This document shows positions 12,001-28,448 of a stretch of 64,000 nt of DNA, one piece after another. A program made the translations under genes and the position numbers. The stretch comes from Pagrus major. Its lineage: Eukaryota > Chordata > Actinopteri > Spariformes > Sparidae. The notes under the pieces were generated by a model, which was given only the letters and a program-made list of their open reading frames with translations, was not told where the DNA came from and ran no database searches. The stretch is taken from positions 28,540,710 through 28,604,709 of the forward strand of contig NC_133218.1 in NCBI RefSeq assembly GCF_040436345.1, in the 5' to 3' direction. Each line of letters starts with the position of its first letter. The first letter of the stretch is position 1.

Positions 12001-13411
12001 TGTGACTCCCAGATACTCGCTGACCTGCTCCTGCAGCATATAGTACTCTCCTGTGTCATCTGGAGGCCACTTGTACTCTGTCAGGTTCTCTGCTGGGAAA
12101 TATGTCGGGCTGAAACGAACAACAGTGGTTGAGGATTAAAAAATCTTTAAAAGATGAGTCTTCTGAGGTATTCCTTTATGAGCACGGAGACTATGATAGT
12201 AAAGATGGGATGTATATGAAATGATAGCAACAAAAACATTAATCCTCAAGTTATCAAGACTGCTTTAAACAAATCCTGGTGATGCCAATTTACAGCTCCA
12301 CGTCAAATATCAAGAGAACCTACCCAAGGTCTTGACTCGAAGTGTCGCAGCTTCGAGAGCTGTCTCCTGAACCCATTCTCCTTCTCTTGGGAGGCTGGCT
12401 GCCATCATTTGACACCTCTTCTATAACATCCTCCTACAGCAGAAAAGTAAAGCACAATTAATATTGGTAATGACAGTCACTGTATCTCCTTCTGACTTAA
12501 GCAATCACATGCCAGCATTCATTCTTCAAAACATCTTTATCCTTACACAACCGATTCATGGCAAGTGGTATTTCTTACAGTTGCACACATTTACACATAT
12601 TCTGGACAGCAGGAGTTTAAAAGACAGCCACATAAATCCAGACAAGCACCTGTCTTGCATTGTGCGGGAATCACAAATCAGCATCACCTCTAAGCCTTCA
12701 TAGATTAAGGCATCATCTCTTAAAACAGCATGAATTTTAGACTTTTTCCTGAAGCGTCCTGGTCTAAAACAGACTTCAATCAAAAATTGGTATGTCACAA
12801 TGCAGGTACATTATACTTCGTATGTAATGAGGGAAGGATAAAACCCCAAACATAAATGTTATTCAGTTTTTTAACGATTTTGGGTCCTGTCTGTAATGAG
12901 GGATGGGGACTTTGCTCCCCATACAGAACTATCTGTATGAGGAAAGGATTAAATATTAGGTTCTTGTCCAACAAAAACAAAAGCGTGAGTTTACAGGTAA
13001 CCTAAAGTTGGCAAAGTGGTGCCAGGGCTAGAGAAGGCACAGAAAAAAGGCTTAACGTTGCCGCCTTCAAACCACTTATAACTACAGAATTTGTGTTTCA
13101 AATATGACCATGAAATACTCATACATTTTGGTAAACACCTCACAGAAAATGCAAACCATCACTAACACTCAGCACACACTGAAAAACAAAAGGGTGATGC
13201 TAATGCTACTAATAGTTGACATTCATGGACTAGCCGCTGGAAGCTAACTAGCCGTTAGCTTAACAAGTAACCGTGCATGGGCTCCGGGAACAGAGCTCAT
13301 CATTATCCGTGTTTTTTTTTTTTACAATACAAATGTCACCTTTAGAGATTGTGCTCCAGGAGTAGCGGGGTTGCTATCGCAGGGCGGTCTGACGGGGAGC
13401 ACGGCAGCCAT
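3680..13411 (-). CDS. phf10: PHD finger protein 10 (BAF45a), PBAF chromatin-remodelling subunit
   Basis: Nuclear subunit of the PBAF SWI/SNF complex. Twelve coding exons (minus order): 13411-13340, 12433-12324, 12109-11979, 11545-11462, 11269-11145, 11023-10874, 10317-10208, 10106-9959, 9396-9244, 4919-4811, 4184-3996, 3777-3680. All junctions are GT-AG and in phase, giving about 492 residues (human about 498). The N-terminus is [20 protein letters not shown]. The SAY-type middle region includes [20 protein letters not shown] and [16 protein letters not shown] charged Ser/Lys linker precedes two PHD fingers from about residue 366 ([49 protein letters not shown]). The tail is basic ([19 protein letters not shown]). 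The large intron 4920-9243 holds repeats. Identity rests on recalled human sequence and is strong. The stop-proximal tail differs from the human end I remember. Confidence 0.95.
5176..5535. repeat. Dispersed repeat in phf10 intron 9, copy A
   Basis: Starts near 'ggtgtaatttgtaaaaatatggcc' and ends near 'gatgtctcctttaac'. The start is closely related to the start of copy B (6340-6929), and the start motif is the reverse complement of copy B's end 'ggccatatcttacaaattac'. This suggests a family with inverted termini. Boundaries are approximate and class is unknown. Confidence 0.4.
5650..5663. repeat. Poly(G) run
   Basis: An uninterrupted run of about 13-14 G inside phf10 intron 9. It can fold into quadruplex-like structures and is prone to length error in sequencing. 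Confidence 0.8.
6340..6929. repeat. Dispersed repeat in phf10 intron 9, copy B, with inverted ends
   Basis: The left end 'tttgtagaatatggccagaa' and right end 'ggccatatcttacaaattac', followed by TCCTTTAAG, are inverted copies of each other. Between them lies a purine-rich core ('gacaggagagacaagcagcg'). No open frame of note. Probably a non-autonomous DNA element. Confidence 0.45.
8916..8932. repeat. Solitary terminal repeat of the TTAA MITE
   Basis: GTGAACTGTTCCTTTAA is identical to the right terminal repeat of the complete MITE at 34840-35343. I could not find the matching left end, so this is a fragment or a chance remnant. Confidence 0.4.
9034..9068. repeat. (TG)n microsatellite in phf10 intron 9
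   Basis: About 17 uninterrupted TG units, 175 bp from the phf10 exon that ends at 9244. Confidence 0.9.
11694..11785. other. Near-perfect 92-nt hairpin in a phf10 intron
   Basis: Arms 11694-11724 and 11755-11785 are 31 nt each and complementary at 30 of 31 positions (GGGACGGCTC against GGGACTGCTC). Inside, AATAACAA and TTGTTATT add a further 8-bp stem around a 6-nt loop, separated from the outer stem by a 4-nt partly mismatched internal loop. It lies in the intron between phf10 exons 11979-12109 and 11462-11545. It could be a tiny palindromic transposon relic or a microRNA-like precursor. The sequence alone does not decide. Confidence 0.8.
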
Positions 13412-13890
13412 ATCTCGCTAAATAAAACCTGCAGCTACGTTAGCTCATCGACCGCTTCTTCGTTTTCTTCTTCGTGTACGTGTTTTGTGGTAGATGGTAC
13501 ACGTACTCGCCACCTTCCGGCCTGGAGTGTAGCGCTGTTATCTCGCTACAGCTTAATTGTGGTTGGGATTAAACTTCTACATAATATTTGGGCGATTTAA
13601 CTATAAATTAGACATTCTTGATCACGCACTTTCGACAAATCTGAATGATATCGAAACGAGTCTAACAGCACCGCCCTGCGGCAGTCGTCAGACATTACAA
13701 CACTTGGCCCGTTGAGGTGGCTTTTATTTTGAAAATCCAAACCACGTACGGGAAGTCGGAGGGGTAAATCAGCTGGCTGGAATCCGCAGAAATCAACAGG
13801 ACTGTTTTCCCCTCACTTAGCTAGCTATCCATCTGTCAACTCCTATTTCTCCCCTCCTTCCTTGTTGCTGTCAAAAACGCCACCCTGGCG
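13412..13890. promoter_or_regulatory. Shared head-to-head promoter region of phf10 and rab4a
   Basis: The phf10 start codon (13411, minus) and the rab4a start codon (13891, plus) are 479 bp apart and point away from each other. The region has an ETS-like CTTCCGG at about 13514, another GGAAG at about 13752, several CpG-bearing stretches and no clear TATA box, as is usual for divergent housekeeping genes. Transcription start sites cannot be placed from sequence alone. Confidence 0.65.
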
Positions 13891-17170
<3,280 letters not shown>

Positions 17171-17960
17171 TCGACGCGCCCGCTAACATACACAGACAAG
17201 GTGAAAGGGCAGGAGTACCTGTGTGTTTGTACTGTGTGTGCATCATAAGATCATGATAATATGATCATTATCTGTAGCTCTCTTTCACATTGAAATTCTG
17301 CTCACTGTGCTCAGCCACCACTCGTCTTTCTGCTGTCAGTCATCTTGTGGTTTTCAAACCTCAGTCTGAATTCAGATTCAGAGTGGAGGGCAAAAAATAT
17401 GATTTTTTTGCTGCTTCGTCAAAACAAATGTGAAAGGAAGGATGCCTTCAGTAATGTTATTCCAGAGGATTTTCATTCTGATAATAATTTACTAGAGACT
17501 GATATTCTGTTTCTGTTTCTGTCAACATATCAAAAAACTCTTTAATTCAATCAAGCCTAATCCAATATCAGATAAAACTTATTTAACTCTGCTTTTTAGT
17601 TGGATCCGCATGAAATTGTATTCACTCAAAGATAGCAGCCACCTTAATATGCCGGATTTTTGGCAACACCTTGGTTGCTAGTGTGTGTTTCTTGTAGCAG
17701 GACGGTGAATGTGAGCTTTCCTCAAAGTAAACGTAAGATGTTCATCATAATGAAGAAGTGTGTCAACATTGCTGATCACAGCCACGTAATTCTGTGTTAT
17801 CTCTCTCCTCGTATGTGTGCATGTGATCAGTGTGTTTAAAGACAGGTTTGTTAAGACCAGGAGACGAACAGCCATGAGGAGGGCTTCAGGTTGCTGCGCT
17901 GGTGACTCCACCTGCAGAGAGCCGAAAAGACTTCCCACTCTCTCCCTTCCTCCCGCCCCA

Positions 17961-18044
<84 letters not shown>
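17961..18044. repeat. Compound (CT)n(CA)n microsatellite in the rab4a 3'UTR
   Basis: About eight CT units pass directly into about 34 CA units. The tract lies between the rab4a stop (17170) and its distal poly(A) signal, so it should be transcribed. The His/Thr- and Cys/Val-rich open frames here are artefacts of the repeat. Confidence 0.9.
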
Positions 18045-18047
<3 letters not shown>

Positions 18048-18257
18048 CTCTGAACATTTCCACCATCTCCACGGAAACCAGAGATCCGTCAAGCCTCCAA
18101 CATTCTGCTCCACTATTGGATCAAACCCTCCTCAGCCCTCCAATCAGGATGTGAATTGCTGGCATGTGTGTAACTTCTCTCTCTCTTCTTTCTTCTTACC
18201 TGCTGTCACTCCTGCTTCATTTAGTACATATTTGGTTTTCTCACTCATCGCTTCCAT

Positions 18258-18340
18258 CTAGAGGAATAGTCTATTACATGTTTGGAAATGGGCTTAATCG
18301 CCTTTTGTGTTCGATAAAGATAAAATATGTTAATTCGTTA
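18258..18340. repeat. Fragment of a teleost dispersed repeat in the rab4a 3'UTR
   Basis: The words 'acatgtttggaaatgggctt' and 'ataaagataaaatatg' resemble the start of a common fish inverted-repeat family, another probable copy of which is at 43848-44155. Assignment is by memory, with uncertain edges. Confidence 0.35.
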
Positions 18341-19545
18341 TCCAGAAAACTTAAGGTACCCCGTGCGCAGCACTAAACCACTAAAAGTCCACTGACTTCC
18401 CAAACATATCCCTTCTTACACACACGTTTTGCCCCAGTAAATTGCCCCAGCTTACCTTTGTTGCATTGTTTACATCCCATCATTCTCTACTATTACTCAC
18501 CTGCCTGTCTCTTTATGCAGCTCTCTGCCTTTCTCAACATCCCCCCACACACACACACATCTTACACACTGTACAGCGTTTCTGTATATAGAGGTTGACG
18601 CATGTTTTCTCAAACAGAATATCAGAGTATTTAATTATGAAGAGATATTATATGTATATTGAAGTAGAAATCATATCCAGCATCTGTTTCATGCTCCACT
18701 GTATTATTATCATGTTAAGCTACAATACACTGGTAACTTGTAAGCAGTATGGACAGTACTGTTTGCAGCATTAATGTTTATTTGTAAATGGGACGAGTTG
18801 ATTCTGGACAAACATGTTTATGTGGGAAAACTGCTGTTTCGTCATTGTTCAGGCTCATAGACTGAAAAAACAGACGGAGGCAACCAATCACACAATCGCT
18901 TTCTGTTCATTTATATCATGTTTGAGTGTTGAAGTTACACGTCATCTTTTTAATTAACAATCCCGCATTCACCTTTCCCGGACGGTGTAACACACTTCTT
19001 TATCCAAAGGATCTCAATTACGACAGAAGTCTCTCATTTATAAATGTTGCCTGTTTACATGAATACCTCACCAACTGTTGCCAGCTGTGGGGTCGTACTA
19101 ACTGAATGCATTTTAACGTTTTAGCAATGCTATGATATCATATGATGTGTGTTTGATTTTTATTTGTTTCCAAAGATACTTCATGTCTCCTGTTCGGCCT
19201 CATAAAGCTCTCAATGAAAAAAACACTGAAATGTGGGAATTGTTTGAAGGATTTACAGCTGTGTTTTGAATTGGTGTATTTAAGCATTTCAAAAACATGT
19301 TATCTTAATTGTTTTGTTTTTTACATTTTGGCCCATGATTCATTGAACTTTTAAATCAAGCACACGTCAAACTGTAGAAATATTTCACATTTGATCTGAT
19401 GGTGGCTTTGGCTGCTACACGTTGCTGTCTTGTGTTTATGTCATCGGCTCCTTTGTTTATATTTATGTATGTCAGGTTTTCTCTCGTCATTATGAATATC
19501 ATGGATTTCTTATTTATTGTGTATGATAAAAGCATATGTTTTTAA

Positions 19546-19551
19546 AATAAA
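19546..19551 (+). terminator. rab4a: Candidate poly(A) signal of rab4a
   Basis: AATAAA about 2.4 kb after the rab4a stop codon, followed by 'tgtctttgg'-type GT-rich sequence. No other gene on this strand is nearby, so a long 3'UTR for rab4a is likely. Confidence 0.55.
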
Positions 19552-19730
19552 AAATGCGACAAATACAGTACTGTCTTTGGAAGGCAGTTTTTGTTTGTGT
19601 AGTCCATGTTTTTGGAGACGGATCATGACTTTATTGATGTTAGGTGCCGTTCTGAATGTCTTTTTCTACATTATTAGTTTAATTTGTACAGATGAATGTA
19701 TGACAGTGAACAGACGGGTGGAAAAGTGAT

Positions 19731-19736
19731 TTATTA
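19731..19736 (-). terminator. ccsap: Candidate poly(A) signal of ccsap
   Basis: TTTATT on the plus strand is AATAAA on the minus strand, about 1.95 kb beyond the ccsap stop. It sits only about 180 bp from the rab4a signal, so the two converging transcripts end close together or overlap. Confidence 0.45.
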
Positions 19737-21689
19737 AAAGCTTTGCACCACACCATTTAACCGCAACAGTCTTTTCCTCTAAACCATATAGAGTATGTAC
19801 ACACAGTATGTTAAAAGCCTAAAATGTAAAGTATATTGGAATCTTACAGTATTTTGTAGTTGTTAGACTCCATCAATAAATTAGATCAATTAGATTGTAA
19901 CATCAGAAGGGGAGTTTATCAACAGTTAAAACTTCAGTACATCTGATGTCTTATTGGTCATAATCTCAATTTCTTCTTCATTACTCCTGATTACAATTAA
20001 AGTGTGATGACACTATATAAATATTAAGAAATATTTAGGCTCAGCATAATTTCAATGTATCTACAGTATTATAAAGTTTGGTCTCATTAACCAACTAATG
20101 ACAAATTATGAATGAACTATCTTGTTTCAGAGATTGTCAAAATTCACCACACTACTTAAAATCTTATTGCACAAAATTTCACATCTGTAACAGGCTCTAT
20201 GTTTGTAGTATAACTTCAAAACACTGAAAAACTAAATCATTACAAAAGCAAGTTATGTAATACTGAACTCAAGAGCTGCAACAACAAATCAATGCACACG
20301 TCTCCCACTGTCCCGTTGTTTTGTTCCGTACAATATTCACATCTATACGTCTTTATGGCACAGAGCTGATTATATCATAAATACTGAAACAAGGAAACAA
20401 AGAAGAATCTGATTTCTCATGATGATGACACTCAGTGTTGTGAAAGGACCAGGGGCATTATACAAAGGATTCAAAATCAGTTTTTGTCTTCTTGTGTGCG
20501 TACAACATTGTCTGATGTTAAATACATACACGTAAACATACCATACAAATATACAGAGATTCAACAGCTGAATGAATTATATTAAAACCTAAAGAGTTAT
20601 CAAGGTATTCTGTACAAATATTATTTCAGAAATAGGAGTAATAAACAAAGTGCTATTTGGTTGGTCTTTCTTTAAAGTGTTCGCTGCCTTAGCCAGTAAG
20701 CAGTAAGTCAGCAATATGCACTCATGTATTTCTGACTAAAGGTAATTTAGGCATCAGCTTAATGTCTTGTTTCATGGTTACACTTTTGGTCCTAAAGCAT
20801 ATACAGTTACAATAATGATAGAGGCATTTGGCCTCAACAATAACCCCTTGATTGTTATGCTTTGAAAATAATCTAAATCAGCTAACCCCTAACCCTATTT
20901 AAGTCAATAACACGTGAAAGTGTTAATGAGCCCATGAGAAAATGCAACCGTCTCATCACACAACTGTGACTTTACGCACTGAGTTTGAGTTGTGATCAAT
21001 CCATAAACAAACACAAACCATTAAATCTACACGAACAAGTTCACAGCACAAGTGACCTGAAAAGCTGTGAATCTCTCAAAACAGACACACTATTGTATGT
21101 AAATCAATATTTAAAAGTAAATTCCTATTCACACCGAAAGCTGCAAGAATCTGAGAAAAACTGACTGCCAATTAAGCCATTGCGTGTTTGGTTGCATCTA
21201 TATGTGTATAATAAGTGTATGTGCTGTACATTCTTTGTGTTCGTGAGCTCATATTTCGTATCAGGAGCGTTTTTTAAGAGTGCTGCCATGTGCCTTCATT
21301 ACCCCTGTGAGTGCACTGTGGTTTGATCCCTGTATAAAGAATAAGGGCACATTTTACAAAGCCTGTGTTTAAAGGGACGGTGTCAAAGTATGGCTGCATT
21401 TAAGACTCTACATTCTCATCAAAAATGTCTGAAAAATACAATTTACTTTCAGATAATTTTTTTTCTAGAGTCACTTATTCCCTGTAAAAGGTTTCTTGTA
21501 TATATATTAAATTGATTTATATATTTTTAAAAAACATTAAGCCACACTGTGAATTTCAAAGTTCAAGGTTTTGTCAGTTTACATCCTGAATGAGAGAGTG
21601 ACAGCCCAGTGCTCTATTCTACATGTGTGGGTATTCAGGGGAGATAGGCAATAATATGGCTTTGCTTATGTGTTTTCATCATGTGTGTC

Positions 21690-23213
21690 CTATCGGGAGC
21701 GAGCAGAGAAGCAGCGCATGTACTCAGTGAGCCAGGGGTTGAACTCCGGATGAACCAGCGTTCTAGCTTTGTCCACATCGGCAGACTTGGCCCTCCGACG
21801 CTCGGTCCTCTGCGTCTGGATCTGACGCTCCACCTCCCGCCTGGTCTTAGCACGTAGAGCCGACTCATGGATCTACCAGGACATTAAACACAACTGTCAG
21901 TTCCTGTGGACACTCAGTCACATACAGATCTAGTGCGAAAAACAGAAAGATCACCTCTTTAGTTGAAGCTGCGGGGCCAACATTGTGTGTCTTCCTGCTT
22001 GCGATGTCTGCGTCCTTCTCTCCTGAACCGTACAGAGCAAAAGGATGTCTGCTGTCCTTGCTGTCCTCTATGGGCTGCCGTGTTGCTGCAGGCCTAACTC
22101 GCTGGGAGCGCCAAGTATGTTTTGAGGATCTGGGGGGTTTGCTCTGCTGTGGTCCACCAGCATCTCTCTCTAAAAATACACAATCACATGAATGACTTGA
22201 AAAAGCTGTTTAGCTCAACAATGTACAGGCTTATATTGGTTTCCTGATTAATTCTGAATTGCCTTAGCCTGTCACCACAGCTGAAGGCATTGCAACCCCC
22301 ACAAAAACAAGTTTAAAACGACCACCATTCTTTATCCTTTATTTATGCAGGCGCACCTTATTATTTATGAGAAGTTATTGATGAGTCTTTGTTTATTTTT
22401 CACTAGAAAAAGACGTGTCCTATCCGTGATGCAATAAAAAGATTTGTTTCCTAACAAAACATAAGGTTAAGGTGTGTTAGTGCAACTAAACACTTCATTT
22501 TAAAGTTAATTGGGATAATGTCATGAATCACAATTATGTTGGACATGATAATCACAACATGAAATTTTCATATCATCCCATGTCTAATTCTGACTCCATC
22601 TTAGTACAAGTGCATATTTTAATATTTGAATCACCTCTGTCTTGCTCCCTGCGAGCGACTGCTGACTGTTTGGTGGCTCTTTGCTCCTCTCTCTGGTCCT
22701 CTCTGTGCTCATCTCTCTGGTCCTCCTCTGGTACTCTTGTCTCTCTGGCACCTTCCAGCTGTTGGCCTGAGAGGAGTGAATGACATCATATGGTACAGCA
22801 GAGTAAGGTGCATACATCCCAATGTGTTGCTCAGCCTTTAAATCAGATATACAACTCTTTCTTGTTTTACCATGGACTGCAGACACACTCTCCTCCTCCT
22901 CTTGAAGAGCAAGCCTGGGTACAGTCCCTGTGCTTCTGTCCATCCTCGCCCCCTCACACTCCTCCAGCTCAGCCTGGGTCCTGTCCCTGCTGGTCTCAGC
23001 CCCGACCTGGTTCCTACCGGGAGGAAGGGGACTTCTTCCTCCGGAGTCTGAATCGGTGTCGGAGCCACTCCAGAACCAGGGGTTGTGCGTGTGCTCCAGC
23101 AGCCTCCGGGTCAGCCTGTACTTCAGCATCTCCTCATAACACTTTGTGTAGGTCTCCCATTTAGGGTCCTTGAACTTCTTCATGTACTCCGAGCGGATCC
23201 TCTTGGTCACCAT
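21690..23213 (-). CDS. ccsap: Centriole, cilia and spindle-associated protein
   Basis: CCSAP is a microtubule-associated protein of centrioles, cilia and the mitotic spindle. Four coding exons on the minus strand: 23213-22871, 22766-22635, 22169-21955, 21872-21690; GT-AG and in phase, about 290 residues (human about 270). The N-terminus [20 protein letters not shown] and the block [20 protein letters not shown] match the family. Exon 2 encodes a charged stretch of Glu/Asp-Gln-Arg repeats, which looks disordered or coiled coil. Near the end are [11 protein letters not shown] and KTHNVGPAA, and the C-terminus has [16 protein letters not shown] and [17 protein letters not shown], also diagnostic. 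The start codon is the first Met of the conserved N-terminus; its position is certain to within about one base. Confidence 0.93.
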
Positions 23214-24310
23214 CTTGGAACTCTCTGAAGATAAATCAGACCACAGAGCTGAAAACGCGAGCGTTGTTACACAGGTATGACAGGTCTGAGAGATATGTAA
23301 CAGCTACTACTTTGCAAAAACTCTGTGTTATAACTTATAACCTGAACGAAGCCCTCATGAAATACAAGCTTTACTCTCTCTCATCCGCACTTCTTTGAGG
23401 TTTGGTGCCACCGCCAGACATTTAAACGATAACGTAAAGACAGTTTTAAACCAATGGCAGAGCAGCTGGAGGCTAAAGGACCCGCCCACTTCCGGGTTTA
23501 GCCTTCCTGCGACTCGCGCTGGAGAAATGGAAATAAAATTAAAAAAAAAGGAAATACGTTTTGAGGAAATCACAAACTGCGACATCTGCTCTGTAAACTT
23601 AATCTGCGTTTAATTTATTTAACGTTATACAATAATAAAAAAAAAAAGCCTCAGGTTAAAATCTGACCGACCGTTAAAACGCTGACGCCAGAAATATCTT
23701 GAACGTGCTGACGTAACTGCCACCCCCTCCTCTGATTGGCTGCCGTGATGTAAATGGCCGTGAGTGCTCCAAATTAAAGGTCAGCTGCGTTCACTGACTG
23801 CATGAAAACACTCCTGGATTTAATAACCTGCTCCGCTACAAACAAACAAACACAACCTTATTTCTTTGTTGCTTAAATGCTTTTTGTATCAAAATGCTTT
23901 GTAATAAACTCATATTAGATCGTCATCTCGGACTGTGTCGTATGCGCTGTTACACCATCGCAGTTGTCATTTAATTAACTCATCAGTCTCACGTTGTTCC
24001 ATCCTATTATTACATCACCGCGACAAATGTGTCCATGTTATTTATAGCTGTCTGTTAATCATGTGGTAATATGGAATATCGATAATCGCCTGTCAGCGCT
24101 CGCAGATACAGCCTAGACTTAAAATCACACGGACAAGCCGTCGACTCCCATCTACGACAGTGCGCGGCCTGACAGCAGACATCCGGAGCTGTAAGAGTCT
24201 ATATTCGTGTACAGTAAATATACTTACACTGGGTCGGATTTCACGGAAGCGGAGCGGAACAGATGGCGTTCACGGCGCTGCTGCTGTAATCACTGGCTGC
24301 GTCTCTTAGC
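23214..24310 (-). promoter_or_regulatory. ccsap: ccsap 5'UTR: non-coding exon 1, intron and promoter
   Basis: A splice acceptor (TTATCTTCAG) at 23225-23226 starts the coding exon 11 bp before the ATG. A good donor (AGT|GTAAGTA) at about 24227 closes a likely non-coding first exon that would begin near 24300 in GC-rich sequence containing 'ctccgcccgcccg' (GC boxes). The intron between them, about 1 kb, contains no recognisable gene. The first exon is an inference from splice signals. Confidence 0.5.
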
Positions 24311-24319
24311 TCCGCCCGC

Positions 24320-25500
24320 CCGAAGACGTTTTTAAAAAGCCCAACACACCCGCAACAGGTGGCCCGGGACCGACCGGGATGACAGGAATGCGATCAGGGT
24401 GGTTATGAGCCATTTGGCTGATAATGATCTCTATCAGACGCTAAAAGAGGATGAAAGGAGTATTTGTTTTATTGTAATCAGGCACTATGCGCAGATCCAA
24501 CACATAAAGAGCTTAATTGAGTAATTTGTTGCTTGTTAAATGAGACTATAGAGCTCCACTTGGCCACTAATTGCTCCATGAAGTGCGTCAGCTGAATATT
24601 TATGCCCTTTAATGTGTCTTTTGTACCTGCATGTAATCAGGAGGTGGAGAAATAAAAATGTGGGTGTCACGGAAAAGGCGTAAAGGATGTCTTATTATAG
24701 GTTAAGGTCAATGGGGTGGTGTAGATGATGTGGGCACAGGGTGGTGCGCGCCTCAGACGCGCCCAGCACGCCCCTTTTGTCTCTTTAAACCCAGAGCCAA
24801 CCCCACATCCCGATAACCTGTTGAGCTTCTATGCATATAAGGTTGGGCCGCGGAGATGCCCCGCGGGGCTGGTTGTGTCTAAAGATGGTATGGGGGCGCG
24901 TATGGTCGCGCAGGGCAGGCAGATCAACGGGATACAGAGCCGGGTGTCGGGTGTCCCATGCTACTGATCTGCTCGGTCTAAAGCGGAGCCTCTGCTGCTG
25001 CCCGGGCACATTCCTGGCAAGTCAAACTCCGACTGTCAGAGTCTTTCATTACCTCTGTCACCCAGCAGAGGCCCACCTGTCCCCCTCACCCATCCAACCG
25101 AGCAGGGAGCTGTGCCAGCACCCCTGTCGACCTCTATGAACTCCCTCTTGCAACTCATCATCTGATTGGTTCATTGGATAGCGGCAGTGTGTGTCATGTG
25201 TTTAATTGAGTCAATTAAGCCTCTCCTGGGCTTAATTGTTATGATAATTTCGGTCAATTTGTCCAGTTTTCCCTCAATTCTTCCTCGAATTTGAAGATTA
25301 TTTGTATTTGCACCTTTTGGTTTTAGCACCTTTTCAGTACTTCAGTTGTAATTTTCACTCAGGCTTTTGTTTTTCATCCTCTATCTCTCTCTTTACCCTC
25401 CCTCTGGTAGAAAAACAAGGCCAGGGTCAGAAATACCAAATAATGGACTTTAATAAATTATCAATATGTATATACACTTACATTCACATGTGTTGGGCAA
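24320..25500. other. Spacer between ccsap promoter and acta1 3' end, GC-rich in the middle
   Basis: No coding exon recognised. The part 24720-25130 is GC- and CpG-rich with overlapping open frames in both directions that resemble no protein I know. It includes a TATA-like 'gcatataagg' at 24833-24842 followed by 'ccgcgg'. A perfect palindrome lies at 25212-25238 (separate entry). The rest is AT-rich. Confidence 0.4.
25212..25238. promoter_or_regulatory. Perfect palindrome with paired homeodomain-type cores
   Basis: CAATTAAGCC (25212-25221), a 7-nt spacer, then GGCTTAATTG (25229-25238): a perfect 10-bp inverted repeat. Each arm contains the TAATTG / CAATTA core bound by many homeodomain proteins, and a further TTTAATTG precedes it at 25201. 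It may be a dimeric binding site. No function is shown by the sequence. Confidence 0.45.
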
Positions 25501-25520
25501 CATGTTTTGTTGTTATTTTT

Positions 25521-25526
25521 TTTATT
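25521..25526 (-). terminator. acta1: Poly(A) signal of acta1
   Basis: TTTATT on the plus strand (AATAAA on minus), about 260 bp after the acta1 stop codon. This gives a short 3'UTR typical of an abundant muscle transcript. Confidence 0.6.
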
Positions 25527-25620
25527 AAAGTTTTTTTGGGTGGATGCATGGTTCAGTGATGTTTTCACAGCCTCTCTCCGTGCAACACAGACAACAGACA
25601 GCTCTAAAATATGCACATTA

Positions 25621-28441
<2,821 letters not shown>

Positions 28442-28448
28442 GGTGGCT

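Noticed and set aside
17678-18261. Overlapping open frames rich in Cys/Val or His/Thr
   Set aside because: They are translations of the (CT)n(CA)n microsatellite in the rab4a 3'UTR, not genes.
24725-25139. Three overlapping frames in the GC-rich block upstream of ccsap
   Set aside because: Open frames are expected from low stop-codon density in GC-rich DNA. No protein family was recognised and no start or splice context favours one frame.
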